From assembly GCA_009929485.1 (NCBI GenBank), contig SAAJ01000034.1, positions 1-33,249 of the forward strand: a stretch of DNA of 33,249 nt, read 5' to 3'. The translations under genes were made by a program, and so were the position numbers. Shown one piece after another: positions 9,063-15,924 of the stretch (its first letter is position 1; the number at the start of each line of letters is the position of its first letter). The notes beneath the pieces are model-generated. The model was given only the letters and a program-made list of their open reading frames with translations. It was not told the origin of the DNA and did not search any database. The stretch comes from Negativicutes bacterium. Its GTDB lineage: Bacteria > Bacillota > Negativicutes > Anaeromusales > Anaeromusaceae.

Positions 9063-10502
9063 ATGGTAGTAGATCAGGCGCTGATAGCAAAAATCACCGC
9101 TGAAATTGTAGCTTCGCTGCAAGGCGGTGAAGGAAACGCGAAACAAGTGCAAGACGGCATTTTTGATACGGTGGATGAAGCCGTTGCCGCCGCCCGCAAG
9201 GCGTATAAAGAGTTGAAACAATTTTCTCGTATGGAACGGGAAAAGTTCGTGCAGGCTATACGGGATGCTGCCTATACCAATGCTGCTACGATGGCGGAAA
9301 TGGCGGTATGGGAAAGCGGTATGGGCCGTGTAAGCGACAAAATTCTTAAAAACCAGCTGGCAGCCATGAAAAGCCCGGGTACGGAGGATCTGAAGCCCGC
9401 CGCCTGGACCGGAGACGACGGCTTGACTCTGCTGGAAATGGGACCGTACGGAGTAATTGGCTCCATTACGCCGACTACGAATCCTACAGAAACCATTATC
9501 TGCAACGGCATCGGCATGATTGCCGCAGGCAATGCGATTTTTTTCAGCCCTCATCCGACGGCGAAGAATACCTCGCTTTGGACCATTCGGCTTTTTAACG
9601 AAGCCGTTGTTAAAGCTGGCGGTCCGGCTAATCTCATGACGTCCGTAGCGAATCCGTCCATTGAGGCGGCTAATGCTATGATGAACCATCCCGATATCAA
9701 CATGCTGGTGGCTACCGGCGGACCTGGCGTGGTTAAAGCCGTCCTGTCGTCCGGCAAGAAAGCCATCGGCGCAGGCGCAGGCAACCCTCCTGTGGTTGTT
9801 GATGAAACAGCAGACATTCCCAAAGCGGCCAAGGATATTGTCAATGGATGTTCTTTTGACAATAACTTGCCTTGCATTGCGGAAAAAGAGGTCATCGCTG
9901 TCGGCTCTATCGCGGATCAGCTGATGATGTACATGCAGCGCAATGGCGCGTACTTGATTAATGAAGAGCAGCGCGAAGCGCTCAAAGAAGTGATCATGAC
10001 CGCCAAAGAAGGCAAGATTGCCGAAGGCTGCACAGGTCCTGCCAAAAAAGTCTATGGCATCAACAAGGATTATGTAGGTAAATCGGCGCAGTACATTTTG
10101 GATAAGATCGGCATTTCGGTGCCGGATACGATCAAAGTGGTTCTGTGCGAAGCGCCCGAGGATCATCCTTTTGTTGTGGAAGAACTGATGATGCCGGTAT
10201 TGCCGGTTGTGTCCGTTAAGGACATTGATGCCGCCATTGAGCTGGCTGTCAAAGTGGAGCACGGCAACCGTCATACGGCCATTATGCATTCTAAGAATGT
10301 GGACAATTTGACGCAGATGGCCAAAGCCATTGAAACCACCATTTTTGTAAAAAATGCGCCTTCTTATGCCGGTATCGGCGTAGGTGGCGAAGGGTACACC
10401 ACCTTTACTATTGCCGGCCCTACCGGCGAAGGACTGACTTCCGCCAAGAGCTTTACCCGTCAGCGCCGCTGCGTGCTGGTGGAGGGCTTCTCCATCGTGT
10501 GA
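9063..10502 (+). CDS. pduP: CoA-acylating propionaldehyde dehydrogenase
   Basis: Oxidises propionaldehyde to propionyl-CoA with NAD+ and CoA. It has 479 residues. The catalytic cysteine is C271 in NNLPCIAEKEV. Earlier NAD-site segments are GPYGVIGSITPTTNPTETI and VATGGPGVVKAVLSSGKKA. The N-terminus (VVDQALIAKITAEIVASLQGG) is an encapsulation helix, matching the known PduP targeting peptide in pattern. The frame is open back to 9012, but the AAGGAGG at 9050-9056 sets the ATG at 9063. EutE is the closest alternative; the operon decides for PduP. Confidence 0.96.
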   Translation: MVVDQALIAKITAEIVASLQGGEGNAKQVQDGIFDTVDEAVAAARKAYKELKQFSRMEREKFVQAIRDAAYTNAATMAEMAVWESGMGRVSDKILKNQLAAMKSPGTEDLKPAAWTGDDGLTLLEMGPYGVIGSITPTTNPTETIICNGIGMIAAGNAIFFSPHPTAKNTSLWTIRLFNEAVVKAGGPANLMTSVANPSIEAANAMMNHPDINMLVATGGPGVVKAVLSSGKKAIGAGAGNPPVVVDETADIPKAAKDIVNGCSFDNNLPCIAEKEVIAVGSIADQLMMYMQRNGAYLINEEQREALKEVIMTAKEGKIAEGCTGPAKKVYGINKDYVGKSAQYILDKIGISVPDTIKVVLCEAPEDHPFVVEELMMPVLPVVSVKDIDAAIELAVKVEHGNRHTAIMHSKNVDNLTQMAKAIETTIFVKNAPSYAGIGVGGEGYTTFTIAGPTGEGLTSAKSFTRQRRCVLVEGFSIV

Positions 10503-11866
10503 TGGAAGAACAGGGGGCGAACCAATTGGCTGAGAATGTACGTGAAGAAATCATTGCCGCCGTTAAGGCGGCAGGTGTAGTGGGAGCCGGCGGTGCCGGC
10601 TTCCCTACGCATGTAAAAATCAACGCCAGTGTCGACACCATTCTGGTGAATGGAGCCGAGTGCGAGCCCCTTCTGCGGGCGCATCAGCAGCTTATGGCCA
10701 GTGAAAGCCAGGCCATGCTGCTGGGCCTGCGGGCCGTGATGGTGGCTACTGGCGCACAAAAGGCGTATGTCGGGCTAAAACACAAATACGGTCCGGCTAT
10801 TGAAAGTTTGACAAAGACTTTGGCCGATATGAATGAAAAAAATGTGGAACTAGCGTATTTGCCGGATATTTATCCGGCTGGCGACGAGCAAGTGCTGGTT
10901 CGTGAAATTACCGGGCGCATTGTGCCGGAAGGCGGTATTCCCCTGCAAGTAGGGGTGGTAGTCGCCAACGTGGAGACGTTGATTAATGTAGCCAAAGCGT
11001 TGCAGGGAGAAGGCGTTACCGAAAAGTACGTCACTATCGGCGGCGCGGTAGCCAAGCCGATAACCATCAAGGCGCCTGTGGGCATGTCTGTAAAAGAAGC
11101 CTTGGCCATGGCGGGCGGCCCCACAACCGGTCCTTACGCCATTATTGACGGCGGTCCGATGATGGGAAAACTGATTGAAGAAGACGCGCCAATTACGAAA
11201 ACAACCGGCGGCTTGTTGGTTTTGCCGGAAAGTCATAGCATTATTCGAGGGCGGCGCTTGTCTTGGGAGCATGTGCTCAATCGTTCCCGCGCGGTTTGCT
11301 GCAATTGTCGGGCTTGTACCGATGTATGCCCGCGAAACCTTCTGGGACACGGCTTAGAGCCGCATCGTATTATGCAAGCCATCGGCCACAGCAACAGCGA
11401 GCAGCCGGATATTCTGCAGCGAGCCATGCTTTGCTCGGAATGCGGCGCTTGTGAAGTGTTTGGCTGTACAATGGGGTTGTCGCCACGCTTGGTAAATGGG
11501 TATTTGAAAAAGGAATTTGCCAAACAGAAAGTGCGCAATCCATACCATGAAGCTCCTTGCGCGGTACGCGGGGGCCGTGAATATCGCATGATTCCCACGA
11601 AACGCCTTGTGGCTCGGCTGGGCTTGTCGCAGTATGATGTGAAAGCGCCGCTGTTGGCGGAAATGCCGCAAGTACGCAGCGTGAAACTATTGTTATCGCA
11701 GCACATCGGAGCGCCGGCAAAGCCGATTGTAGCCGTGGGAGACAGTGTCGCGAAAGGGCAATTGGTGGCGGAGATTCCCGAAGGAGCCGGGCTGGGAGCT
11801 AACGTGCATGCCAGTATAGCCGGCAAGGTTGTAAGCATCGACGGCGCCATTGTCATTCAGGCGTAG
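10502..11866 (+). CDS. pduS: PduS: RnfC-like cobalamin reductase with iron-sulfur clusters
   Basis: A flavo-iron-sulfur protein of about 454 residues that reduces cob(III)amide and cob(II)amide so that PduO can adenosylate. The N-terminal GVVGAGGAGFPTHVK and the ILVNGAECEPLL segment are the RnfC/NuoF-like flavin and NADH-binding portion. Two 4Fe-4S motifs follow near residues 265 and 310: CCNCRACTDVCPRN and CSECGACEVFGCTMG. The C-terminal ~60 residues (SQHIGAPAKPIVAVGDSVAK) form a sandwich-hybrid lipoyl-like domain. The ATG overlaps the pduP stop (TGATG); a GTG one codon earlier is possible. It lies directly before pduT, whose pore can hold an Fe-S cluster. Confidence 0.94.
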   Translation: MEEQGANQLAENVREEIIAAVKAAGVVGAGGAGFPTHVKINASVDTILVNGAECEPLLRAHQQLMASESQAMLLGLRAVMVATGAQKAYVGLKHKYGPAIESLTKTLADMNEKNVELAYLPDIYPAGDEQVLVREITGRIVPEGGIPLQVGVVVANVETLINVAKALQGEGVTEKYVTIGGAVAKPITIKAPVGMSVKEALAMAGGPTTGPYAIIDGGPMMGKLIEEDAPITKTTGGLLVLPESHSIIRGRRLSWEHVLNRSRAVCCNCRACTDVCPRNLLGHGLEPHRIMQAIGHSNSEQPDILQRAMLCSECGACEVFGCTMGLSPRLVNGYLKKEFAKQKVRNPYHEAPCAVRGGREYRMIPTKRLVARLGLSQYDVKAPLLAEMPQVRSVKLLLSQHIGAPAKPIVAVGDSVAKGQLVAEIPEGAGLGANVHASIAGKVVSIDGAIVIQA

Positions 11867-11887
11867 TAGCGTACAGGGGGAATGAAC

Positions 11888-12439
11888 ATGAAGCGAGCCA
11901 TTGGCTTGTTGGAATTGAAGAACATCACGCGGGGCATTTTATCGGCGGATGCTATGCTTAAAGCGGCTAATGTGGACATGGTTATGGCTCAGCCGCTTTG
12001 TCCTGGTAAATATGTGGTTATGGTAGCCGGTGATGTCGGAGCGGTGCAAAGTGCGATTCGCAGCGGCAAGGCGGTAGGCGGCGAAGAAAATGTAGTGGAT
12101 GAGTTTGTGCTGCCTAACCCGCATGACTCCTTGATTGGCGCTGTGAGCGGCTGCAGCGACGTCCATGAAATTCATGCTTTGGGCGTGATTGAAACCTATT
12201 CAGTGGCTTCCGCAGTGGTTGCTGCTGATGCGGCGGCTAAAGCGGCTAATATCGCTCTTATTGATGTGCGTTTAGCGCGCGGTATGGGCGGCAAGGCGGT
12301 TGTGACCTTAACAGGTGACGTGGGCGCTGTCAATTCTGCTGTACGTGCAGGCGCGCATGCCATTGAACATGGCGGCTTCCTGGTGGATCAACTGGTCCTG
12401 CCTGCGCCGCATAAAAATTTGCACGAAGCATTATTCTAA
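11888..12439 (+). CDS. pduT: PduT: tandem-BMC shell protein with pore cysteine
   Basis: A trimeric shell protein of 183 residues with two BMC domains, about 1-90 (AIGLLELKNITRGILSADAM, VAGDVGAVQSAI) and 95-183 (ALGVIETYSVASAVVAADAA, LTGDVGAVNSAV). Cys38 in QPLCPGKYV corresponds in position and context to the cysteine that holds a 4Fe-4S cluster in the central pore of known PduT. The ATG at 11882 lies too close to AGGGGG; the second ATG at 11888 has a normal spacing. With pduS adjacent, an electron route through the shell is the usual proposal for this pair. Confidence 0.95.
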   Translation: MKRAIGLLELKNITRGILSADAMLKAANVDMVMAQPLCPGKYVVMVAGDVGAVQSAIRSGKAVGGEENVVDEFVLPNPHDSLIGAVSGCSDVHEIHALGVIETYSVASAVVAADAAAKAANIALIDVRLARGMGGKAVVTLTGDVGAVNSAVRAGAHAIEHGGFLVDQLVLPAPHKNLHEALF

Positions 12440-12459
12440 AAATATAGGGGGTGCGCACT

Positions 12460-13620
12460 ATGGTTAAACGTATGGTTCTCAATGAAACATCCTATTTTGG
12501 CGCAGGCGCTATTGAAGTGATTCCGGAAGAAATGACGCGGCGCGGTTTTTCCAAAGCCTTTGTAGTGACCGATAAGGATTTGGTGGCTGCTGGCGTAGCT
12601 GCTCAGGTTACAGGGGTTTTGGAAAAAGCGTCAGTTCCTTTCTCGCTCTATGATGAAGTAAAACAAAATCCGACAGTGGCTAATGTCAATGGCGGCGTGG
12701 CTGCTTTTAAAGCGTCCGGCGCTGATTGCATTGTGGCCATTGGCGGCGGTTCTCCCATTGATACAGCCAAGGGGATTGGCATTGTGGTGAACAATCCTGA
12801 GTTTGCCGATGTATGTTCGCTGGAAGGCTGTGCAGCGACTAAAGCCAAAAGCGTGCCGGTCATTGCGGTGCCGACGACAGCGGGAACCGCGGCGGAAGTT
12901 ACCATTAACTACGTCATTACTGATGAAAAAAACGTCAAAAAAATGGTTTGCGTGGATCCTAACGACATTCCCGTTATGGCGGTCGTAGACCCGCAGCTGA
13001 TGACTTCTATGCCTAAAGGGCTGACGGCTGCCACCGGTATGGATGCGCTAACTCATGCGATTGAAGGGTATATTACCCAGGGCGCTTGGGATATGAGCGA
13101 TATGTTTGCGTTGCAGTCCATTAGCCTCATTGCTAAGCACTTGGCTACGGCTGTAGAACAGCCTGCTAATGTGGAAGCCAGAAGCGGCATGGCCTTGGCT
13201 CAGTATGTGGCTGGTATGGGTTTCTCTAATGTCGGTTTAGGCATCGTGCATTCCATGGCGCATCCGCTAGGCGCGCTCTATGATACGCCTCATGGCGTTG
13301 CTAATGCCTTGCTGCTTCCTTATGTTATGGAGTACAATGCTCCGGCATCTGGAGAAAAATACAGAGAAATTGCTCGCGCTATGGGGGTTCAGGGTGTGGA
13401 TGCAATGGAGCAGGATGCGTATCGCAAAGCGGCTGTAGATGCGGTAGTGAAGCTGTCTAAGAAGATTCGTATTCCGCAAAAACTGCAAGATATCGGCGTA
13501 CAGGAAGAAGATCTGCCTAAACTGGCTGCTGCTGCCTTTGCCGATGTTTGTACGCCTGGCAATCCTCGCGAAACGAATGAAAAAGAAATTCTTGCTTTGT
13601 ATCAGAAGGCGTATTCCTAG
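12460..13620 (+). CDS. pduQ: Iron-type propanol dehydrogenase
   Basis: Reduces propionaldehyde to 1-propanol and regenerates NAD+ for PduP within the compartment. The 386 residues are a group III iron-dependent alcohol dehydrogenase: the nucleotide-site GGGSPIDTAKGIG near residue 94, PTTAGTAAEVT near 138, and metal ligands in DALTHAIEGY and the HSMAHPLGALYDTPHGVANA region (three histidines visible). AGGGGG at 12446-12451 sets the ATG at 12460 rather than the GTG at 12451. It is the last gene of the pdu operon and is followed by a strong terminator. Confidence 0.95.
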   Translation: MVKRMVLNETSYFGAGAIEVIPEEMTRRGFSKAFVVTDKDLVAAGVAAQVTGVLEKASVPFSLYDEVKQNPTVANVNGGVAAFKASGADCIVAIGGGSPIDTAKGIGIVVNNPEFADVCSLEGCAATKAKSVPVIAVPTTAGTAAEVTINYVITDEKNVKKMVCVDPNDIPVMAVVDPQLMTSMPKGLTAATGMDALTHAIEGYITQGAWDMSDMFALQSISLIAKHLATAVEQPANVEARSGMALAQYVAGMGFSNVGLGIVHSMAHPLGALYDTPHGVANALLLPYVMEYNAPASGEKYREIARAMGVQGVDAMEQDAYRKAAVDAVVKLSKKIRIPQKLQDIGVQEEDLPKLAAAAFADVCTPGNPRETNEKEILALYQKAYS

Positions 13621-13685
13621 GCCGTTGGGGGCCGCCGCGACGCCTCACGGGGACGGCGCGTCACGATAGGACCCATTCGACATGC

Positions 13686-13727
13686 AAAGAAGAAGAGCCG
13701 GCAGAAAACTGCCGGCTCTTCTTCTTT
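13686..13727 (+). terminator. Terminator of the pdu operon
   Basis: A perfect 18-bp inverted repeat, 13686-13703 against 13710-13727, with a 6-base loop. The stem ends in a pyrimidine run (CTTCTTCTTT) on the plus strand, with GC-rich bases at the tip. It lies 65 bases after the pduQ stop. Because the lower stem is AAAGAAGAAG/CTTCTTCTTT, it could also stop transcription from the other strand. Confidence 0.9.
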
Positions 13728-13781
13728 GCTCTGGTATATCTGTTGTTACGGTTGAAAACACAGCAAGAGGTAGCATGAAAC

Positions 13782-13960
13782 TGGCGGCATGATTGTACTT
13801 GAGACAAGCTTTGCGCGCGCCTCGAAAAAGCTGGCTAAGGCGGCAGTTTCTTAACTCGCTGTGCTCAAACAGGCGAAACTGTTATCCGCCTTAACCGACT
13901 TTTTCGTCCTGCGGACCGTCTTGCTTCAAGAAAAGTCTCAAATACAATCATTGCCACCGC
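13782..13960. repeat. Long imperfect palindromic element
   Basis: About 180 bases of non-coding DNA that fold back on themselves. The outer arms GATTGTACTTGAGAC (13791-13805) and GTCTCAAATACAATC (13935-13949) match as inverted repeats with one mismatch, and the match extends weakly outward (GGCGGCAT / TTGCCACC). The inner arms 13823-13850 and 13875-13906 pair across CGAAAAAG, TAAGGCGG and GTTTC. The middle reads TTAACTCGCTGTGCTCAAAC. There is no reading frame of note. It looks like a small non-autonomous, dispersed palindromic repeat; no target-site duplication was established. Confidence 0.65.
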
Positions 13961-13970
13961 AACCTTCGCG

Positions 13971-14024
13971 GCCCTCTGGATTTTCTCTGTTACTCCCTTA
14001 CTCTGTGTTCCGTTTCCTGCGTTC
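13971..14024. repeat. Copy of the CTCTGTTACTCTGTG dispersed repeat
   Basis: Low-complexity tract CCCTCTGGATTTTCTCTGTT followed by ACTCCCTTACTCTGTGTTCC and then CTGCGTTCTTA, ending at the stop codon of the minus-strand PII gene. A closely similar tract occurs at 18315-18362 (CCCTCTGGCTTTTCTCTGTT, ACTCTGTG, CTGCGTTTTTTA), also ending at the stop of a minus-strand gene, and in reverse orientation at 18107-18160. Confidence 0.6.
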
Positions 14025-14399
14025 TTAGGCGCTTTTGGTATCTTTGGGAGCTTTGATAGCGGCAGCGCCTTCGTCGCCTGTGCGGATGCGCACGGCGTTA
14101 GTCAGCGGCTGAATAAAGATTTTGCCATCTCCGAGTTTGCCTGTTTTCAAAATTTCTTTAGCGGTTTTCACTACGGTTTCGACAGGTACTTCGCAGACAA
14201 CAATTTCAACTTTAATTTTTGGCAGCAAGTTTACGGAATACTCGGAACCGCGGTATACTTCTACATGGCCTTTGGTCAGGCCGCTGCCGAAGATTTGGCT
14301 GACGGTCATGCCGGTAACGCCGATTTTATTCATGGCTTCCTTGAGGTCGTCCAACTTGGCGGGACGGGTGATAATTTCCACCTTGGTAATAGGCTCCAT
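14025..14399 (-). CDS. glnB: PII-family nitrogen-regulatory protein
   Basis: A trimeric PII signal protein of about 124 residues, which senses ATP/ADP and 2-oxoglutarate and controls nitrogen targets by protein contact. The T-loop is intact with the usual tyrosine (KGHVEVYRGSEYSVNLLPK), and the C-terminal nucleotide site GKLGDGKIFIQPLTNAVRIR is complete. The tail after AAAIKAP is slightly longer than usual. The start is set by AAAGGAGG a few bases before the ATG at 14399; the frame stays open for 25 more codons upstream, but that stretch is a leader with a hairpin. No amt or glnA gene is adjacent, so GlnB and GlnK cannot be told apart. Confidence 0.9.
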   Translation of the reverse strand: MEPITKVEIITRPAKLDDLKEAMNKIGVTGMTVSQIFGSGLTKGHVEVYRGSEYSVNLLPKIKVEIVVCEVPVETVVKTAKEILKTGKLGDGKIFIQPLTNAVRIRTGDEGAAAIKAPKDTKSA

Positions 14400-14424
14400 G
14401 TGTATTCCTCCTTTTTTAGGGAAC

Positions 14425-14469
14425 AAAAAAATCGCTCCACTGCCAATCAAAACGATTGTCAGAGGAACG
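14425..14469 (-). terminator. Intrinsic-terminator hairpin inside the PII gene leader
   Basis: Reading the minus strand, bases 14469-14454 pair with 14448-14433 (14 of 16 positions, one of them G-U) around a 5-base loop, and a run of seven U (14431-14425) follows directly. It lies between the predicted promoter (14507-14535) and the ribosome site of the PII gene, so it would end transcription before the gene unless read through. A small competing hairpin, GGAAC/GTTCC at 14480-14464 on the minus strand, shares bases with the 5' half of the terminator stem. Attenuation is an inference. Confidence 0.65.
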
Positions 14470-14506
14470 ACCATTGTTCCGGAAACATATTCAAACTATG
14501 CTTATA

Positions 14507-14535
14507 ATTATAGCGGCAATGCAGTGATAAAGCAA
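14507..14535 (-). promoter_or_regulatory. Sigma-A-type promoter of the PII gene
   Basis: On the minus strand TTGCTT (14535-14530), a 17-base spacer and a consensus TATAAT (14512-14507). The expected start of transcription near 14500 gives a leader of about 100 bases that contains the terminator hairpin. Confidence 0.75.
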
Positions 14536-14547
14536 GATATTCCGTTC

Positions 14548-14576
14548 TTGACGAATGAGAAAAGTGTTGGTATACT
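14548..14576 (+). promoter_or_regulatory. Sigma-A-type promoter of the riboswitch-arsAB unit
   Basis: TTGACG at 14548-14553, a 17-base spacer and TATACT at 14571-14576. Transcription would start just before the cobalamin riboswitch. The promoter is divergent from and only 13 bases away from that of the PII gene. Confidence 0.8.
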
Positions 14577-14598
14577 GACTTCAATTTCATAATATATG

Positions 14599-14772
14599 AC
14601 TGAGGTGCCGCTAATTGCGGAGAATAGGGAAGTCGGAGCGGCTTAATCAAAGGCCGTGTACGCGCGGGCCCGCCACTGTACCGGAGAGAGCTTGCCAGAT
14701 GCCACTTGCGCCGAAAAGTTGCAGGGAAGGCGGCAATGTATCGATGAACCGGGAGTCAGGAGACCTGCCTCA
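14599..14772 (+). ncRNA. Cobalamin (B12) riboswitch
   Basis: A class of RNA that binds adenosyl- or methylcobamides and lowers expression of downstream genes. Diagnostic blocks occur in the right order: GAGGTGCCGC near 14602, AGGGAAGTCGG near 14626, GGGCCCGCCACTGTACCGG near 14668, GCCAGATGCCACT near 14694 and the B12 box AGTCAGGAGACCTGCC at 14754-14769. It is followed by an intrinsic terminator and then the arsA gene, so control is probably by transcription termination when the cobamide is plentiful. Confidence 0.94.
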
Positions 14773-14796
14773 GATCAGGAAGACCTTGTTGGATAC

Positions 14797-14835
14797 AAAG
14801 GCTTTTTAGGATTGCTTCCTAAAAAGCCTTTTTTA
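14797..14835 (+). terminator. Terminator forming the riboswitch expression platform
   Basis: A 15-bp stem, AAAGGCTTTTTAGGA (14797-14811) against 14817-14831, with a 5-base loop and a T-rich end. It lies between the B12 box and the arsA ribosome site, where a ligand-controlled terminator is expected. Confidence 0.85.
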
Positions 14836-14871
14836 TTAAGGTATGGGGTCTTTCAGAAAGAAAGGGAGTAA

Positions 14872-15924
14872 ATGATGAATTTATTGCAAGAAACTATAGC
14901 GAAAATTGAAAAGCCCGATGCGGCAGCGTATGAAAGTGTCAAAAAGAGCTTGGCTCAGACCGTATACCCTTCGGGAATGCTTGGGCGGTTGCCGGAGATG
15001 GCGGCGACCTATGCGGCTGCCACAGGGAACCCCAAACCACGGGAATTGAAGCCATGCATGGTGATTGCTTGTGCGGATCATGGGGTGGCGCGGCGTTCTG
15101 TCAGCGCTTACCCCATAGAGACAACGGCGCAGATGACCATTAACTATGTGGCTTCTAAGGGGGCCAGCGCCAATGCATTTGCTAATTTTTGCGGTGCTGA
15201 TATGGTGGTAGTTGATGCGGGCGTAGCGGTGGATCTGCCGTCTTTCCCAGGGCTTTGGGAGCGGAAGATCGCCTATGGTACGGAAGATTTTACCCAGGGG
15301 CCGGCCATGACGCAGGAGCAGGCTGTAAAAGCATTGGAAATTGGCATTTCGATTGTGCAGAAAAAAGTGCAGGAAGGATATCGCTGCTTTACTTTAGGTG
15401 AAATGGGCATTGGCAACACAACCAGCAGTGCTGCCATTGTGGCGGCTATATCCGGCGAGGACCCGCTGCAAACCACCGGGCGGGGCACGGGAATTTCCGA
15501 TCAGCGTTTGGCGGACAAGCGCCAATATGTCCGGCAAGCGCTAACGGTCAATCAACCCCAGGGGACTGACGGCTTGGATGTTTTACGCAAGGTGGGCGGC
15601 TTGGAACTCGGCGTGCTGGCAGGTGTGGTGCTGGGGGCTGCGGCGCATAAGTGCCTGGTAATTGTTGACGGGATGAATACGACGGCGGCGGCCTTAGTGG
15701 CGCAAGGCATTCATGCGGAGAGTGCCGGTTATTTACTGGCGTCCCATTTGTCCGGCGAACCGGCCCATCGTATTGCCTTGCGCCAACTGGAGTTAAAGGC
15801 GTGCGTGGATTTGGGAATTCGTCTTGGCGAGGCGATTGGAGCCTCGTTAGTGGTGGATATGCTGCAGATGGTTTTAGCTATGCTGCAAGACGTGTACGCA
15901 AGTGCAGAGGAGGGGTTGGCGTAA
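14872..15924 (+). CDS. arsA: CobT-family phosphoribosyltransferase, ArsA-like (lower-ligand activation)
   Basis: Member of the nicotinate-nucleotide:base phosphoribosyltransferase family, which attaches ribose-phosphate to the lower ligand of a cobamide. It has 350 residues. The family loop GEMGIGNTTSSAA near residue 175 and the catalytic-base segment RLGEAIGA (Glu about 319) are intact, as are ADHGVARRSVSAYP and DFTQGPAMTQEQ. A second ATG at 14875 has better ribosome-site spacing. The next gene is a divergent second copy. In Sporomusa ovata such a tandem pair (ArsA, ArsB) forms a heterodimer that can use phenol and p-cresol; that precedent is the reason for the symbol. An ordinary CobT remains possible. 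Confidence 0.8.
   Translation: MMNLLQETIAKIEKPDAAAYESVKKSLAQTVYPSGMLGRLPEMAATYAAATGNPKPRELKPCMVIACADHGVARRSVSAYPIETTAQMTINYVASKGASANAFANFCGADMVVVDAGVAVDLPSFPGLWERKIAYGTEDFTQGPAMTQEQAVKALEIGISIVQKKVQEGYRCFTLGEMGIGNTTSSAAIVAAISGEDPLQTTGRGTGISDQRLADKRQYVRQALTVNQPQGTDGLDVLRKVGGLELGVLAGVVLGAAAHKCLVIVDGMNTTAAALVAQGIHAESAGYLLASHLSGEPAHRIALRQLELKACVDLGIRLGEAIGASLVVDMLQMVLAMLQDVYASAEEGLA

Noticed and set aside
8739-10289. A 516-codon open frame on the minus strand
   Set aside because: It lies fully opposite the end of pduO and pduP, is rich in His, Arg and Asn in the manner of antisense frames, has no family motif, and the plus-strand genes are certain.
14400-14474. 25-codon hydrophobic N-terminal extension in frame with the PII gene
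   Set aside because: PII proteins have no such leader, AAAGGAGG precedes the inner ATG, and the stretch is better explained as an RNA hairpin leader.
14122-14592. 156-codon plus-strand frame
   Set aside because: Antisense to the PII gene and overlapping two promoters; no family features.
14615-14871. Small frames of 64-71 codons before arsA
   Set aside because: They lie inside the cobalamin riboswitch and its terminator.
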